64,000 nt of DNA, taken from assembly GCF_016745835.1 (NCBI RefSeq), contig NZ_JAERVL010000018.1:62001-126000 (forward strand), written 5' to 3'. Below are positions 8,457 to 17,440 of the stretch, one piece after another. The notes beneath the pieces were generated by a model. The model saw only the letters and a list, made by a program, of their open reading frames with translations. It made no database searches and had not been told where the DNA came from. Position numbers and translations under genes: made by a program. Source of the DNA: Caldalkalibacillus salinus. Its GTDB lineage: Bacteria; Bacillota; Bacilli; Caldalkalibacillales; JCM-10596. Each line of letters starts with the position of its first letter. The stretch's first letter is position 1.

Positions 8457-9266
8457 TTAGGACACGCGTGGTGAAGGAAATGGCGTAAAAGGACTGTTAG
8501 GGGAGTGTTGCTTGCGTAAATATTCTTGTATTTTTTCTTCAACAGACATCTTCAAACCCTTTAATCCTATGTTCCCAAATAATACGTTAAACTCGAATAT
8601 ATACAGATGATCATTAACGAGAGCCACATCAAACCCTGCATGATTAATATTAAGCCGTTTTGCGATGTCCTCCACAAGCTGTACCGCCTCATAGGGAACG
8701 AATTCATATGATACGTGTCCACCCTGTGAAATATTATTCAAATGACTGTGGCTATCCCCTATTCGCCAGTAGGCGCCGATGACTTCATCGCCCACATATA
8801 CCAAGCGCATATCTCTATCAATCGGGAGATACTCCTGTACATAGAGCACCCTATTTTGTCGCGCATACTCGTGAAACTGTGCCTCATTTTCTATATAGAA
8901 AACACCTTTACCCTGCGAGTTTCTTACCTCCTTAGCCATGAATGGCATCGGGCATTCATCTAGCACGCGTCGTACATTAGCGTCTGTGCTGGCTAGGATT
9001 TGTGTATACGGTACGTGTTCGGGTACGATCATATTTAATACTCTTGTCATTTCAATCTTGTCATGGCCGAGATGGAAGGTTTCAATACTTGGGAAAATTC
9101 GTTTTTTTAAGCCGTATACCAGCGAGTTAACCTGCCAGTACTCCGGAAATAGAAGCCAGTCAGCCTCTTGTATCCCTTCTTTTTCTTGAAACATGAGCTC
9201 AGGTTTAATATATTTGGTATTCGGTATACCAATCGTTCGTAAAGGATTAAACGTCACATATTTCAT
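8457..9266 (-). CDS. RimK-like ATP-grasp protein
   Basis: A 269-residue protein. The central and C-terminal parts have ATP-grasp features: FMAKEVRNSQGKGVF (a phosphate-binding Lys and Gly-rich loop), VQEYLPIDRDMRLVYVGDEVIGAY (ATP clamp and RxxxVG strand), and HAGFDVALVNDHLYIFEFN (the Asp and the Glu-x-Asn pair that bind Mg-ATP). This resembles the RimK / YheC-D group, which ligates amino acids to a carboxylate, but the substrate is not evident. The N-terminal domain (ADWLLFPEYWQVNSLVYGLKK) is the preATP-grasp part. ATG is preceded by a GA-rich Shine-Dalgarno sequence. It lies about 100 bp downstream of the DCC protein gene. Confidence 0.75.
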   Translation of the reverse strand: MKYVTFNPLRTIGIPNTKYIKPELMFQEKEGIQEADWLLFPEYWQVNSLVYGLKKRIFPSIETFHLGHDKIEMTRVLNMIVPEHVPYTQILASTDANVRRVLDECPMPFMAKEVRNSQGKGVFYIENEAQFHEYARQNRVLYVQEYLPIDRDMRLVYVGDEVIGAYWRIGDSHSHLNNISQGGHVSYEFVPYEAVQLVEDIAKRLNINHAGFDVALVNDHLYIFEFNVLFGNIGLKGLKMSVEEKIQEYLRKQHSPNSPFTPFPSPRVS

Positions 9267-9362
9267 GTTGTTCCCTCTCCCTCATCCTTACCCTATGCGT
9301 ATTTTATTTTTTATAGCCTATCATCTTTATACGATATTTTTTGACAATCGTCTATACTTTTT

Positions 9363-9878
9363 TCACGAATGAATAGTGGGAGCCTCGATGATATCTGTAC
9401 ATTGCTTGAGATCATCAATGGATGCCACGAACTTCCTCTGAACGTTGGCGGAAGGGAGCATACATGTATCCTGTTGACCAAACCAACGATATCTATTTCT
9501 CGCCACAAAGCGATAAATGAAATCTCTTACAAAGCGTGGGACTATGCCACCCACAGTAGCTAGAACACGCCAGGTTCCACCAAAACCATACAGTACTCGG
9601 AGGGCCGCTGAGGATTGAATCTCATATCCTTCATGGTCAATATAGATAAAGGTATTCAGTTGACGATCACTTAAGCCGTATTGTCTTATAAGATATTGTC
9701 CCGCTTCAGACTGTAAGGAAGCATACATAAAGCGATCGTGTTTATCCCTTTTGAGGACAAATTGAACCGCACTGTTACATAGGTTGCATACACCGTCGTA
9801 CAAAAGAATGGCTCTACCATTTTTAGATTGTTGTTCTCCTTCTGCTTCGTTGTTATGTCGAAACGGTTTATTTGCCAC
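9363..9878 (-). CDS. DCC-family thiol-disulfide oxidoreductase (DUF393, YuxK-like)
   Basis: A 171-residue protein with the DCC signature near the N-terminus: YDGVCNLCN, with the Cys pair at residues 31 and 34. It continues with FVLKRDKHDRFMYASLQS, characteristic of the DUF393/YuxK family, and ends with a region of moderate hydrophobicity (FVRDFIYRFVARNRYRWFG). The family has a thioredoxin-like fold; its physiological substrate is unknown. The start is GTG with GGCGGG upstream. The N-terminal 20 residues are polar and variable. Confidence 0.85.
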   Translation of the reverse strand: MANKPFRHNNEAEGEQQSKNGRAILLYDGVCNLCNSAVQFVLKRDKHDRFMYASLQSEAGQYLIRQYGLSDRQLNTFIYIDHEGYEIQSSAALRVLYGFGGTWRVLATVGGIVPRFVRDFIYRFVARNRYRWFGQQDTCMLPSANVQRKFVASIDDLKQCTDIIEAPTIHS

Positions 9879-10142
9879 AAGAATCCCGCCTTTTTACCGC
9901 TTATCTTGTTCATCCATACGTTAGACTCATTTCCCCCATTACTTATCTGTACATGACTTAATCATACATTCACTCATTCTACTTCATTATACTACACATG
10001 AAGATACTTTTGATATTTGAACCCTAGGACATAATTGGGAAAGAAGACCCTCATAAAGGCGGTAGATAAACCCTCCAGTACATCCCTTCACCCCGCAGTG
10101 TTTTTGATTTTTCCGTCTATCCCAACATATCTTGTAAACCCT
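9879..10142. other. intergenic region upstream of the DCC protein
   Basis: With the terminator at 10143-10180 this makes a gene-free stretch of about 338 bases. On the minus strand a TATAAT hexamer (9986-9991) lies about 110 bp upstream of the DCC gene, but the hexamer 17 bp further upstream is a poor -35 match, so a promoter is only possible. No RNA gene or repeat was seen. Confidence 0.3.
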
Positions 10143-10180
10143 AAAAAAGAGTTCAGAGCTATAGCTCCGAACTCTTTTTA
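10143..10180 (-). terminator. intrinsic terminator of the subtilase gene
   Basis: Stem AAAGAGTTC(AG)AGC / GCT(C)CGAACTCTTT around a short TATA loop, with U runs on both sides. It lies 37 bp past the stop codon of the minus-strand protease gene. Confidence 0.8.
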
Positions 10181-10216
10181 GTCAAACGTATTTCTCTCTA
10201 GTGGTACGTCTCTGTA

Positions 10217-12430
10217 TTACTTTTTACCGATTAAGGCCTGTTCATAAACGACGTTGCCATCTGCATTCTCTGCCTCAAGTGTGACTGTCCAAGGCGCTTT
10301 CCCAGACATCTTAAGATCTTGCGCATCAAACGCTAAGGTATTGACATCCTCTTTATCAAAGTCCGCTTTGGTCCAATGGTACAACTCGTTACCATTAGCC
10401 GCACGTACGACCAAAGAAACTGAGTTGATATCTTCGATACCACCCTCATTTGTCACTGCTGCTTGAACATCTACTGTTTCATTACCGGATATGCGTTCTG
10501 GCGTCACATATAATACGGCATTGATTTCCTCTGCAGCATCTGTTTCGTAGGAGACTTCCCAATTACCACTATAACTTGTGACTGTGTTATTTCTCCCATC
10601 AATGCGAACGGTCCACGTCCCAGGTTCAGGGAATGTGACCTCCACAAAGCGAGAATTTGAAGTGTCTAATAGAGCAGCTGATTGTGCCGTCGCTGCGTTC
10701 GTATCCGATACATCTGCGCCTGGTTCATAAAGAGAGATATAAAGGTTCTCGGCTTCATTCTCCCAAGAAAGATCTGCATAAGCTTTTAAGGCGCCTTCTT
10801 TCACTTCAAACGTATGCGTTTCATACCCTTCGTTGGATTCCCAAGTGTTAGCAGGCACTGTGCCTTCATATGAGCCTGACTTAACATCGAGCTGAGCCGG
10901 CCACTCGAAGGTAACAAGATCTTCTTCCGTTACTTGAGTTGGTATATCATTGTTAACCGCACGTTCCACCGCCAATTGGGCATCAACAAAGCCTGCTCCA
11001 GTATCATGGGTTTGATACCCGTGCATCACTTCTTTGTTTGCTGTTACTTCCGTTAGACGGATTAAGTCTAATGGACTAAGGCTGCCATCATTGTTCTCTT
11101 CATAAGCATCAATGACAAGTCCCAGTACGCCTGTGACCATCGGTGTGGCCATCGACGTTCCACTTGCAGCGCCGTACAAAGTACCCGTTGTGGTCATCGG
11201 ATGGAGCGGATTTTGTGCTGAAACGATATCCGCACCTGGCGCTGTGACAGACGGACGATAAAGACCGATTGGGTTGGCATCGAAATCCCATGCCTCTTGC
11301 TCGTCACTAGAAGCAGCAAGATAAGCTTCGAAGTTTTGTAGGGCTCGTTCACGATCGTGGTTGGCATCTTCGATTCCTCTAGATGAGAAACCTGTTACTT
11401 TGTACGCTTTATCCGTTGCACCAATTCCTAAAACATAAGGGGCTGTCGTATAAGGGTTACAAGTATTCACATCAGGACCTGAGTTCCCATAAGCGAATAC
11501 GCTAAGGATGCCCTCTTGATACGCTTCATACGTTGCAACATTTACAGCGTTATGCGGGTTAAATTCACATCCTTCTGAACCCCAGCTGTTGGAGATCAGA
11601 CGGATATCTGCGTCATCGTTTTTCACCTGGTCAAGGATATGGTCGTATGCTTCTACTGTGAAAACGAGTAGGATACCTGCTGATGAACTGTAGCTTTGTA
11701 CGCTGGCCTGAGGAGCCATCCCACGGTAGTATCCGTCAGACGCATCACCTGTACCTGCAATTGTTCCGAACACATGAGTGCCGTGTCCATATTCATCTGT
11801 GTTGACTGGAACACCAGTCTCTTCCTCCACATCGATAATAGACGTATCGACATCAATCCCATCTGGTGTCGTACTCACATACCCTGAGTCACTGATAAGC
11901 GTCCCAGCAACCTGCCAGTTGTGAGTCATGTTGTCGATAAGATCCGGGTGAAGGCCGTCTGCACCCGTGTCAATAATCGCAATCTCAACATCTTCACCAT
12001 CATAGCCTAACTCTTGTTGTACAGCTTCTGAGTTAGTCATTTCACGTCCTTCTGCATTAAATGTCTTCATTTTGCGGTTCGGTTCAATGAAACGGACCGT
12101 ATCCCATTGTGTCACTTCTGCGATTTCAGAAGGACTTAAAAGGACACGCGCGATTGGTAGGTGATTGAATGACTTGACATCGCGATCAAAGCGGTCTAAT
12201 AATGTCACGCTTTCTTTTGAATCAAATGTAATCAGAACATCATAATATAATAGTTCTGTTGTGTTCTCTAGTTCAGATGCAAAAGCTTGATCCAACTTGT
12301 CCGTGTCTACAGTCGATGTGGCCTGAGCATCACTATAGGCATAAATAAAAGGGGTTGCTAACAAGGCCATTACAATTAAAAGGCCAACTAGCTTCTTTCT
12401 TGTGTCAAATAAGTGCTGTGTTTCCGTCAT
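10217..12430 (-). CDS. secreted subtilisin-family (S8) serine protease
   Basis: A 737-residue exported protease. A signal segment (residues about 14-36) is followed by a propeptide that includes RVLLSPSEIAEVTQ, then the catalytic domain with the charge-relay residues at about D154 (IIDTGADGLHPD), H216 (YGHGTHVFG) and S426 (GTSMATPM), and the oxyanion Asn at about 316 (AYGNSGP). A roughly 40-residue insertion (about 350-392) separates GFSSRG from the PSVTAPG segment. After residue 510 come about 230 residues resembling PPC-type and Ig-like beta domains. The frame opens six bases earlier, but GAGGAGGA fits the ATG at 12430. The role is extracellular protein digestion. It is monocistronic, with its own terminator. 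Confidence 0.92.
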   Translation of the reverse strand: MTETQHLFDTRKKLVGLLIVMALLATPFIYAYSDAQATSTVDTDKLDQAFASELENTTELLYYDVLITFDSKESVTLLDRFDRDVKSFNHLPIARVLLSPSEIAEVTQWDTVRFIEPNRKMKTFNAEGREMTNSEAVQQELGYDGEDVEIAIIDTGADGLHPDLIDNMTHNWQVAGTLISDSGYVSTTPDGIDVDTSIIDVEEETGVPVNTDEYGHGTHVFGTIAGTGDASDGYYRGMAPQASVQSYSSSAGILLVFTVEAYDHILDQVKNDDADIRLISNSWGSEGCEFNPHNAVNVATYEAYQEGILSVFAYGNSGPDVNTCNPYTTAPYVLGIGATDKAYKVTGFSSRGIEDANHDRERALQNFEAYLAASSDEQEAWDFDANPIGLYRPSVTAPGADIVSAQNPLHPMTTTGTLYGAASGTSMATPMVTGVLGLVIDAYEENNDGSLSPLDLIRLTEVTANKEVMHGYQTHDTGAGFVDAQLAVERAVNNDIPTQVTEEDLVTFEWPAQLDVKSGSYEGTVPANTWESNEGYETHTFEVKEGALKAYADLSWENEAENLYISLYEPGADVSDTNAATAQSAALLDTSNSRFVEVTFPEPGTWTVRIDGRNNTVTSYSGNWEVSYETDAAEEINAVLYVTPERISGNETVDVQAAVTNEGGIEDINSVSLVVRAANGNELYHWTKADFDKEDVNTLAFDAQDLKMSGKAPWTVTLEAENADGNVVYEQALIGKK

Positions 12431-12743
12431 ATACATTCCTCCTCACCAATTTTTGTCGACCGCAAGCAACGTTTCACGCATTTCAGATAAAATATCCCTG
12501 GTAAGCAATACCTAAATCATTTACGCACGACCCAACGGTTCGACATAATTGGCTAAAATTTGCGAACACTTAAAATATTTCTTTCTGTAAGACTGATATT
12601 CCTGCTTTTTTACGCTATAGAAACATTGGGAAACATAGCAAATGGATGATCATCAATAGCTATGTATGAAGACACCATTGCGCAAAAATTACCATTCGCT
12701 TTCTCATGTGTCACTTGCAGTATAATGAACCAAATTCAGGTAT
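12431..12743. other. promoter region of the subtilase gene
   Basis: A gene-free stretch of about 310 bases upstream of the protease gene. It contains the concentric inverted repeat at 12634-12664 and otherwise A/T-rich sequence. No convincing -35/-10 pair reading toward the protease could be fixed by eye. Confidence 0.4.
12634..12664. promoter_or_regulatory. 31-bp concentric inverted repeat upstream of subtilase
   Basis: CATAGC and GCTATG flank the perfect 10-bp palindrome GATGATCATC (12645-12654), and the two dyads share nearly the same centre. It lies about 205 bp upstream of the protease start and lacks a T run, which suggests a regulator-binding site. No regulator is identified. Confidence 0.45.
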
Positions 12744-12772
12744 AAAAAAAGGACCCCTGGTATGGGCCCTTA
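12744..12772 (-). terminator. intrinsic terminator after CBS-domain gene
   Basis: On the minus strand AAGGGCCC-8 nt-GGGTCCTT (one G-U pair) is followed by seven U residues, 27 bp past the stop codon of the CBS-pair gene. Confidence 0.75.
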
Positions 12773-12798
12773 AATCGTGATCTATTATAAACAACCTT

Positions 12799-13215
12799 TT
12801 ATTCTTTTTCCATCTTTTTCAGATAATCGTAGCAGTACTGAATGACATCACTTCTGCGAATAATCCCAATGAACACCTTATTATCATCAACCACAGGGAC
12901 AAAGTTTTGCTCAGTGGCAAGTGATATGAGATCTTCCATATCAGCATTAATCGGGACTGGCTTATTTTTTTTACGAAAAGGGATTTCAGATAATGGGATT
13001 TGATCTGTATTTTCAAAAGAGACTTCTGGGGAGTCCTTTAATTTCCTCAATAGGTCTCCTTCTGTGATCGTGCCGATATATTTCCCTCTATGATCTATAA
13101 TTGGAAGTGCGGTATATCCATGATGGTCTAATTTTTCTAGTGCTTGACGCATCGTCGCCTCAGGTGAGACAAATACCACGTCATCTTTAGGAACTAAAAA
13201 GAATGCTACATTCAT
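12799..13215 (-). CDS. CBS-pair domain protein
   Basis: A 138-residue soluble protein made almost entirely of two CBS motifs: residues about 15-65 (MRQALEKLDHHGYTALPIIDHRGKYIG then TITEGDLL) and about 85-130 (MEDLISLATEQNFVPVVDD then IGIIRRSDVI). Stand-alone CBS pairs bind adenine nucleotides, or c-di-AMP in some Firmicute examples such as DarB/CbpB, and regulate partner proteins. The exact ligand here cannot be told from sequence. ATG is preceded by GAAGGGA. It is likely monocistronic, with its own terminator. Confidence 0.85.
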   Translation of the reverse strand: MNVAFFLVPKDDVVFVSPEATMRQALEKLDHHGYTALPIIDHRGKYIGTITEGDLLRKLKDSPEVSFENTDQIPLSEIPFRKKNKPVPINADMEDLISLATEQNFVPVVDDNKVFIGIIRRSDVIQYCYDYLKKMEKE

Positions 13216-13277
13216 GTGTTCTCATCCCTTCAAGTATCATGACATTTCTTCTGTTAATATACTCCTAGTCTGTTCTG

Positions 13278-13898
13278 TTAATAATATGGCGATATCATCA
13301 AATAAATAATGACGCCTGTTAAACTCACATATAGCCAGATTGGCATGGTCCACCTTGCGATTTTACGGTGCTTCTCAACCTGCATATTGAGCCCTCTAGC
13401 GACTGTGGTTAAGGCAAGTGGCACAATGACAATAGCTAAGATGATATGTGTTAATAGGATAAAAAAGTATAGGCTTCTAATGATACCCTCTCCACCAAAA
13501 GGCGTTGATTCTGATAGAGAATGATACGTGACGTAATTGATTAAAAACAGGGCAGTCGTTGTGAATGCTGCATAGATAAAGCGACGATGTAAAACGACTT
13601 GTTTTTTGATAATAAAATATAAGGCTAACAATAGAAAAATAAAAGTAAAACTGTTAAAGATGGCATTAAACATAGGCATTATGGTCAAATCTAAGTGGTC
13701 AAAGCCACGATAGCCGGGTAAAATGAACAGAATAATGACGAGTATATTAATGCCAAGGGATAGTCCAATAATCCATGGCGTATAATTTCTTTCTTTTACA
13801 CCGTATTCGTTGATGTCACGATGTTCGTTTGTTTGTGATTGTTGGGTAACCACTGGTTCTTCTTGATTGGCATTCGTTTGTTTACCATGATCGGTCAT
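13278..13898 (-). CDS. DUF420 membrane protein (YozB/CtaM-like)
   Basis: A 206-residue protein with a polar N-terminal 35 residues and then five membrane segments. It matches the DUF420 family: MPMFNAIFNSFTFIFLLLALYFI, HRRFIYAAF, and THIILAIVIVPLAL with RKIARWTMPIWLYVSLTGVIIY. Conserved His residues in membrane-adjacent positions (VLHRR, LTHI, KHRKIARW) are typical. The family includes CtaM, needed for cytochrome aa3 oxidase maturation in Staphylococcus aureus, and Bacillus YozB; a role in oxidase assembly is inferred. AAGGAGATG precedes the ATG. The Gln/Asn-rich N-terminal extension is longer than usual. Confidence 0.85.
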   Translation of the reverse strand: MTDHGKQTNANQEEPVVTQQSQTNEHRDINEYGVKERNYTPWIIGLSLGINILVIILFILPGYRGFDHLDLTIMPMFNAIFNSFTFIFLLLALYFIIKKQVVLHRRFIYAAFTTTALFLINYVTYHSLSESTPFGGEGIIRSLYFFILLTHIILAIVIVPLALTTVARGLNMQVEKHRKIARWTMPIWLYVSLTGVIIYLMISPYY

Positions 13899-14029
13899 CT
13901 CGTTACATCTCCTTAATTTTCCCTAGCTCCATGTGGTTCATATTCTTACTCTCTTAGAATATATAAATAGCAACATCATGACAACCTATGTAGTTAAAGA
14001 ATTATTACATCTTTTTAAAACTTTTGGGC

Positions 14030-14323
14030 TTAAAACTTTTGACCCTCGTCTTCTTCTAATTTAAAGGCTTGAAAGTCTAAATACATCTGTTCATAGTATC
14101 CCTTCTTACCTTGCTCGTGCCATTCTTCATGAATATCATACGGGACCTCTCCCCTTCTACCATTCTCATCATATAAGACCACTTTTGTTGCATGTTCCTC
14201 TAATTTCAACTTAAGGTTAATGCTTTCTAACGCACGGACCAATGGCTTTTCAAACATGACCTTTCCTTCGTGGTAAGTCAAGTCATCCCTATGGTTTTCT
14301 ACTAAGTAATCATGAATCGTCAT
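14030..14323 (-). CDS. small hypothetical protein
   Basis: A 97-residue acidic, soluble protein without membrane segment or recognised motif. It begins MTIHDYLVENHRDDLTYHEGK and ends in an acidic tail (KLEEDEGQKF). AGGAGGCGATAAGAG precedes the ATG, so it is very probably translated. It stands between the DUF420 gene and a divergent zinc-ribbon gene. I do not recognise the family; the alternating polar pattern with EEWHEQGKKGYYEQMY suggests a compact alpha/beta fold. Confidence 0.6.
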   Translation of the reverse strand: MTIHDYLVENHRDDLTYHEGKVMFEKPLVRALESINLKLKLEEHATKVVLYDENGRRGEVPYDIHEEWHEQGKKGYYEQMYLDFQAFKLEEDEGQKF

Positions 14324-14460
14324 CTCTTATCGCCTCCTGCAAGGTATACATCGTGATCAAATAGACGACAATGGAATAAAAAGGACACATCACACGACAC
14401 ATACTGTGTCCCATCGAGGGTTAAAATTTAAGTCAGTGATACATGAAGGAGGTTTCTTGC

Positions 14461-14697
14461 ATGCCATTCTATTGTTGTCCTACATGCCAAGCGAGGTCTA
14501 GGTTTAACGTCATCGAACAGCACGTGACACCCATCAAGATCGACTTCGCTACGGGTGAAGAGTCTGTATTAGACCAGTTAGAACCTTTTCATATACAGTA
14601 TCAAGGTCCGGATAAAAGAATCCAATGTGGAAGTTGTGGTCAAGTTGATGAGGAAGTGCGTTTTGTAAAAATGGCCGAACGTATGCGTCAACAATAA
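14461..14697 (+). CDS. small zinc-ribbon-like protein
   Basis: A 78-residue protein with two Cys pairs spaced like a zinc ribbon: C-x2-C near residues 6-9 (CCPTCQ) and C-x2-C near 59-62 (IQCGSCGQ). The longer in-frame ATG at 14443 contains the ribosome site itself (AAGGAGGT), so translation must begin at the ATG at 14461, 8 nt after it. Function is unknown. It is transcribed divergently from the 97-residue hypothetical gene and convergently with the polymerase gene. Confidence 0.65.
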   Translation: MPFYCCPTCQARSRFNVIEQHVTPIKIDFATGEESVLDQLEPFHIQYQGPDKRIQCGSCGQVDEEVRFVKMAERMRQQ

Positions 14698-14757
14698 AGC
14701 CTCTGGCTACATATAGCGTTTGACCGTCCTTCGGCTGGCCCCTATAGCTATGCGAGC

Positions 14758-15882
14758 TTACATAAAATCTTCTAAGGTGAGTTGCTCATAGTCCAAATCT
14801 TCGAGATTGGAAAAACGTACACCAAAGAGAATGATTGGCGTCTCAGCAAGATGTTGTTGGTACAAGCTCTGAACATGATCATATAACACACTTTGATCCT
14901 TCGTTCCTTCCGCTAAGGTGACACTTTTTGAGTGAGAGCCTTTTCCTCGTTCTAGCTTATAAACGACGGAAACGGTTCTTACTTTCTTACGCTTTTGTTC
15001 CAACTTGGATGCCAGTTGTTCGACCATTCGACTGGCTAAACTCTTAATCAAACCTTGGTCGGTGGTGTGGTTCTGAAACGTGGTTTCTTTTCCAATGGTT
15101 TTGTCCCCTTTTTCTCGATCCGGATATATCACAGCACTTCCCTTGCCTTGGGCTGCATGCTGTAAGTGCTCACCTCTTTTTCCTAAAATTAATTTCACTT
15201 GGAGTGGATCTGCCTCGGCAAGATCACCGATTGTGAAAATATTATTTTTCTCAAATTTCTCTGCTGTCTTCTGTCCACACCCGTGTAATTGACTCAAAGG
15301 TTGGGGATAAAAGTATGTGCAGAATTGCTTAACACCTAATTGCACATAACCACGTGGCTTTTTAATTTCTGCTGCCATTTTGGCGATGATGCGATTGGAC
15401 CCTACTCCTATGGAACAAGGCATATGCAACTTTTTCCATAATGTGCTTTGAATATACGTGGCGATATCCTGTGGCTTTTTCCCCTTTTGTACCAATGGTG
15501 TAATATCAACATAAGCTTCATCAATTGAAGCGACCTCAGTGTCACCGATCAACCGCAGGAAGTTCATAATTTTAGTAGAGTAGTTTTGATATAAAGTGTG
15601 ATCTCTCATGACGAATATAGCCTCCGGACACTTTCGTTTAGCTTCATAGCTACTCATCGTTGTATAGACGCCCTTCGCTTTGGCTTCATAGCTTGCAGCG
15701 ATAACCATCCCTCTCCTTTTAGAGGTTGTTGATCCACCTACGATGACAGGCTTATGTCTCAGAGCCGGATCTACACTTTGATGACAACTAGCGAAAAACG
15801 AGTTCATATCGGCTAACATAATATAACGAGACGGCTGTCCGTGCTGGTCATGATGTTTTTGCAGTTGAACATCACTCATCAT
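14758..15882 (-). CDS. Y-family DNA polymerase (DinB/UvrX-like)
   Basis: A 374-residue translesion polymerase. Catalytic acidic residues appear at D25 (LADMNSFFAS) and at D121-E122 (ASIDEAYVD). The finger motif SKRRGMVIAASYEAKAKGV, the PCSIGVGSNRIIAKMAAEIKKP segment and a helix-hairpin-helix thumb (QLHGCGQKTAEKF) follow, and the C-terminal little-finger domain contains KTIGKETTF. The length suits the Pol IV/UvrX group; no clear beta-clamp peptide was recognised beyond EQLTLEDFM at the extreme C-terminus. It follows the permease gene by 54 bp, placing it in the apparent yprA-yprB unit. Confidence 0.88.
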   Translation of the reverse strand: MMSDVQLQKHHDQHGQPSRYIMLADMNSFFASCHQSVDPALRHKPVIVGGSTTSKRRGMVIAASYEAKAKGVYTTMSSYEAKRKCPEAIFVMRDHTLYQNYSTKIMNFLRLIGDTEVASIDEAYVDITPLVQKGKKPQDIATYIQSTLWKKLHMPCSIGVGSNRIIAKMAAEIKKPRGYVQLGVKQFCTYFYPQPLSQLHGCGQKTAEKFEKNNIFTIGDLAEADPLQVKLILGKRGEHLQHAAQGKGSAVIYPDREKGDKTIGKETTFQNHTTDQGLIKSLASRMVEQLASKLEQKRKKVRTVSVVYKLERGKGSHSKSVTLAEGTKDQSVLYDHVQSLYQQHLAETPIILFGVRFSNLEDLDYEQLTLEDFM

Positions 15883-15936
15883 ATCAACTCTCTTCTTCGA
15901 CGTTGCTTACACTATTATTTTGCTTAAAAACTGCGA

Positions 15937-17412
15937 TTATAACCATGCAATCATATGTAGTCCGGTCAGAACGAATGGAATGAGTAAGACAAGAAACGCG
16001 ACTAACCGTCCGTTTTGTTTGGCTACACGCCAAGGTGAAATGTTCATCAAACTAGACGCCATCAGTACTGAACCGGAAAAAGGGGAAACGGATGTCGCTA
16101 AGGCCCAGGCACATAGGAGTAAAATGGCCATATATTCCGAGCTCACAGAGAAAAGTTCAGGCTGTAGAGCGCCGCCAATGCCAATGACAACCACGACAGG
16201 ATGAAGCCCCACAGTGGCTAAAAAAATGACAAATATCATGACGATAATAGACATCAGGTATATATGTCCGAACGAGGCGTATATGATTAAATCTGCAAAC
16301 CACTCACCAACTGGTGTAAAGGTGAGGGCGACCCCGAAATACCCTGCACTGATGAATATCGCAAGCTCGTTTTTAAGCCGAACAAAAGATCGTTCAACGT
16401 ATTCTACAGCGTCATAGATATAATGACGAAACTGGCGCACAGCAATGGACCAAAGGAATGGATATATTAATCCCATTAAAGACACGATGGTCAACATATT
16501 AATGTTGGTCACAGCATCTAAAGAAAGTGAAATAAAAAATAGAAAAAAAGAGGCGATTAGTAGGGTCTTTAGTTTTCGCTTAACACCTGGCCATTCTATA
16601 TCTTGTGCAGATGCTTTGGCATCTACCCCCGCATCTTCAATTCCGTCCGTTTGTAGCGTTTGTGTCTGTGGTAACGATTCTCCATTCGTTTCTTTCACTC
16701 GTTTTTGGCCGGCCAGGACATCGTGTTCAAAATGGGTCCAGCGAAAGAAAACCATGCTACAGATTAGGTAAATAAGCGCAATCCCTAAACCGACCAATCC
16801 GATGTCGGCCCAAGATAAGTCGTATAAAACAGATATTAAGCCCACATTAACAAAATAGGGTGACCAAAACATACAGAACACAAACGCGCGTAGTATAACC
16901 TGCCCCATCCTTTTCTTATAAAACTGTGAAAAACTTTTCTCTGCAATGCGGAACACGATTGGCATGGAGCCGAGGTTAAGCACGAGCCCCATTGTCGACG
17001 TTAGTACTGTACTGAGTATATAAGGGTGAGATTCCCCATTTCGCTCCATCCTGAAAACCATCGCTTTTAGAGCTGATAAATATCCACCTACGGATATCAT
17101 GACACCGATCAAAGGCACAATCACGAACAAAGCTAACAGATTCATGTTCTGCCCAAACGCATGTAGCACGTCAAGGGCGGGAACTTTCTCAACGATAAAA
17201 ATAATACTGCCGATAGCAAAGAGGAGGAGGGCCGTGATCCCATTCCCTTTCCGAACTGTGCATACTGCTACAGCAAGCAAACATGCGGCCATGACACTGT
17301 ATAGGAGGTGGATCCACTCCACTTCCCAAAAAACATGCACGAGATAAAGTAGAACAGAAACAAAGCTCATGATGCCTAAAACTCGCTCTGCTCTACCTAT
17401 CGTATGATTCAT
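15937..17412 (-). CDS. polytopic membrane protein, putative transporter
   Basis: A 491-residue protein with about twelve to thirteen hydrophobic segments and a central charged loop (residues about 240-285). Segments such as LFVIVPLIGVMISVGGY and VGLHPVVVVIGIGGAL resemble helix-break regions of ion-transporter-superfamily permeases (DctM/CitM-like), but I cannot assign a family or substrate. AAGGAGAGCAAG precedes the ATG. It sits 28 bp after yprB and 54 bp before the polymerase gene, all on the minus strand, which suggests co-transcription although a functional link to DNA repair is not obvious. Confidence 0.6.
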   Translation of the reverse strand: MNHTIGRAERVLGIMSFVSVLLYLVHVFWEVEWIHLLYSVMAACLLAVAVCTVRKGNGITALLLFAIGSIIFIVEKVPALDVLHAFGQNMNLLALFVIVPLIGVMISVGGYLSALKAMVFRMERNGESHPYILSTVLTSTMGLVLNLGSMPIVFRIAEKSFSQFYKKRMGQVILRAFVFCMFWSPYFVNVGLISVLYDLSWADIGLVGLGIALIYLICSMVFFRWTHFEHDVLAGQKRVKETNGESLPQTQTLQTDGIEDAGVDAKASAQDIEWPGVKRKLKTLLIASFFLFFISLSLDAVTNINMLTIVSLMGLIYPFLWSIAVRQFRHYIYDAVEYVERSFVRLKNELAIFISAGYFGVALTFTPVGEWFADLIIYASFGHIYLMSIIVMIFVIFLATVGLHPVVVVIGIGGALQPELFSVSSEYMAILLLCAWALATSVSPFSGSVLMASSLMNISPWRVAKQNGRLVAFLVLLIPFVLTGLHMIAWL

Positions 17413-17440
17413 TTTGGCTTGCTCTCCTTTTTAACCCGTA

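Noticed and set aside
12720-12725. Plus-strand promoter (TATAAT)
   Set aside because: No -35 element at 16-18 bp upstream, and the next plus-strand sequence is a terminator hairpin with only antisense to the CBS gene beyond it.
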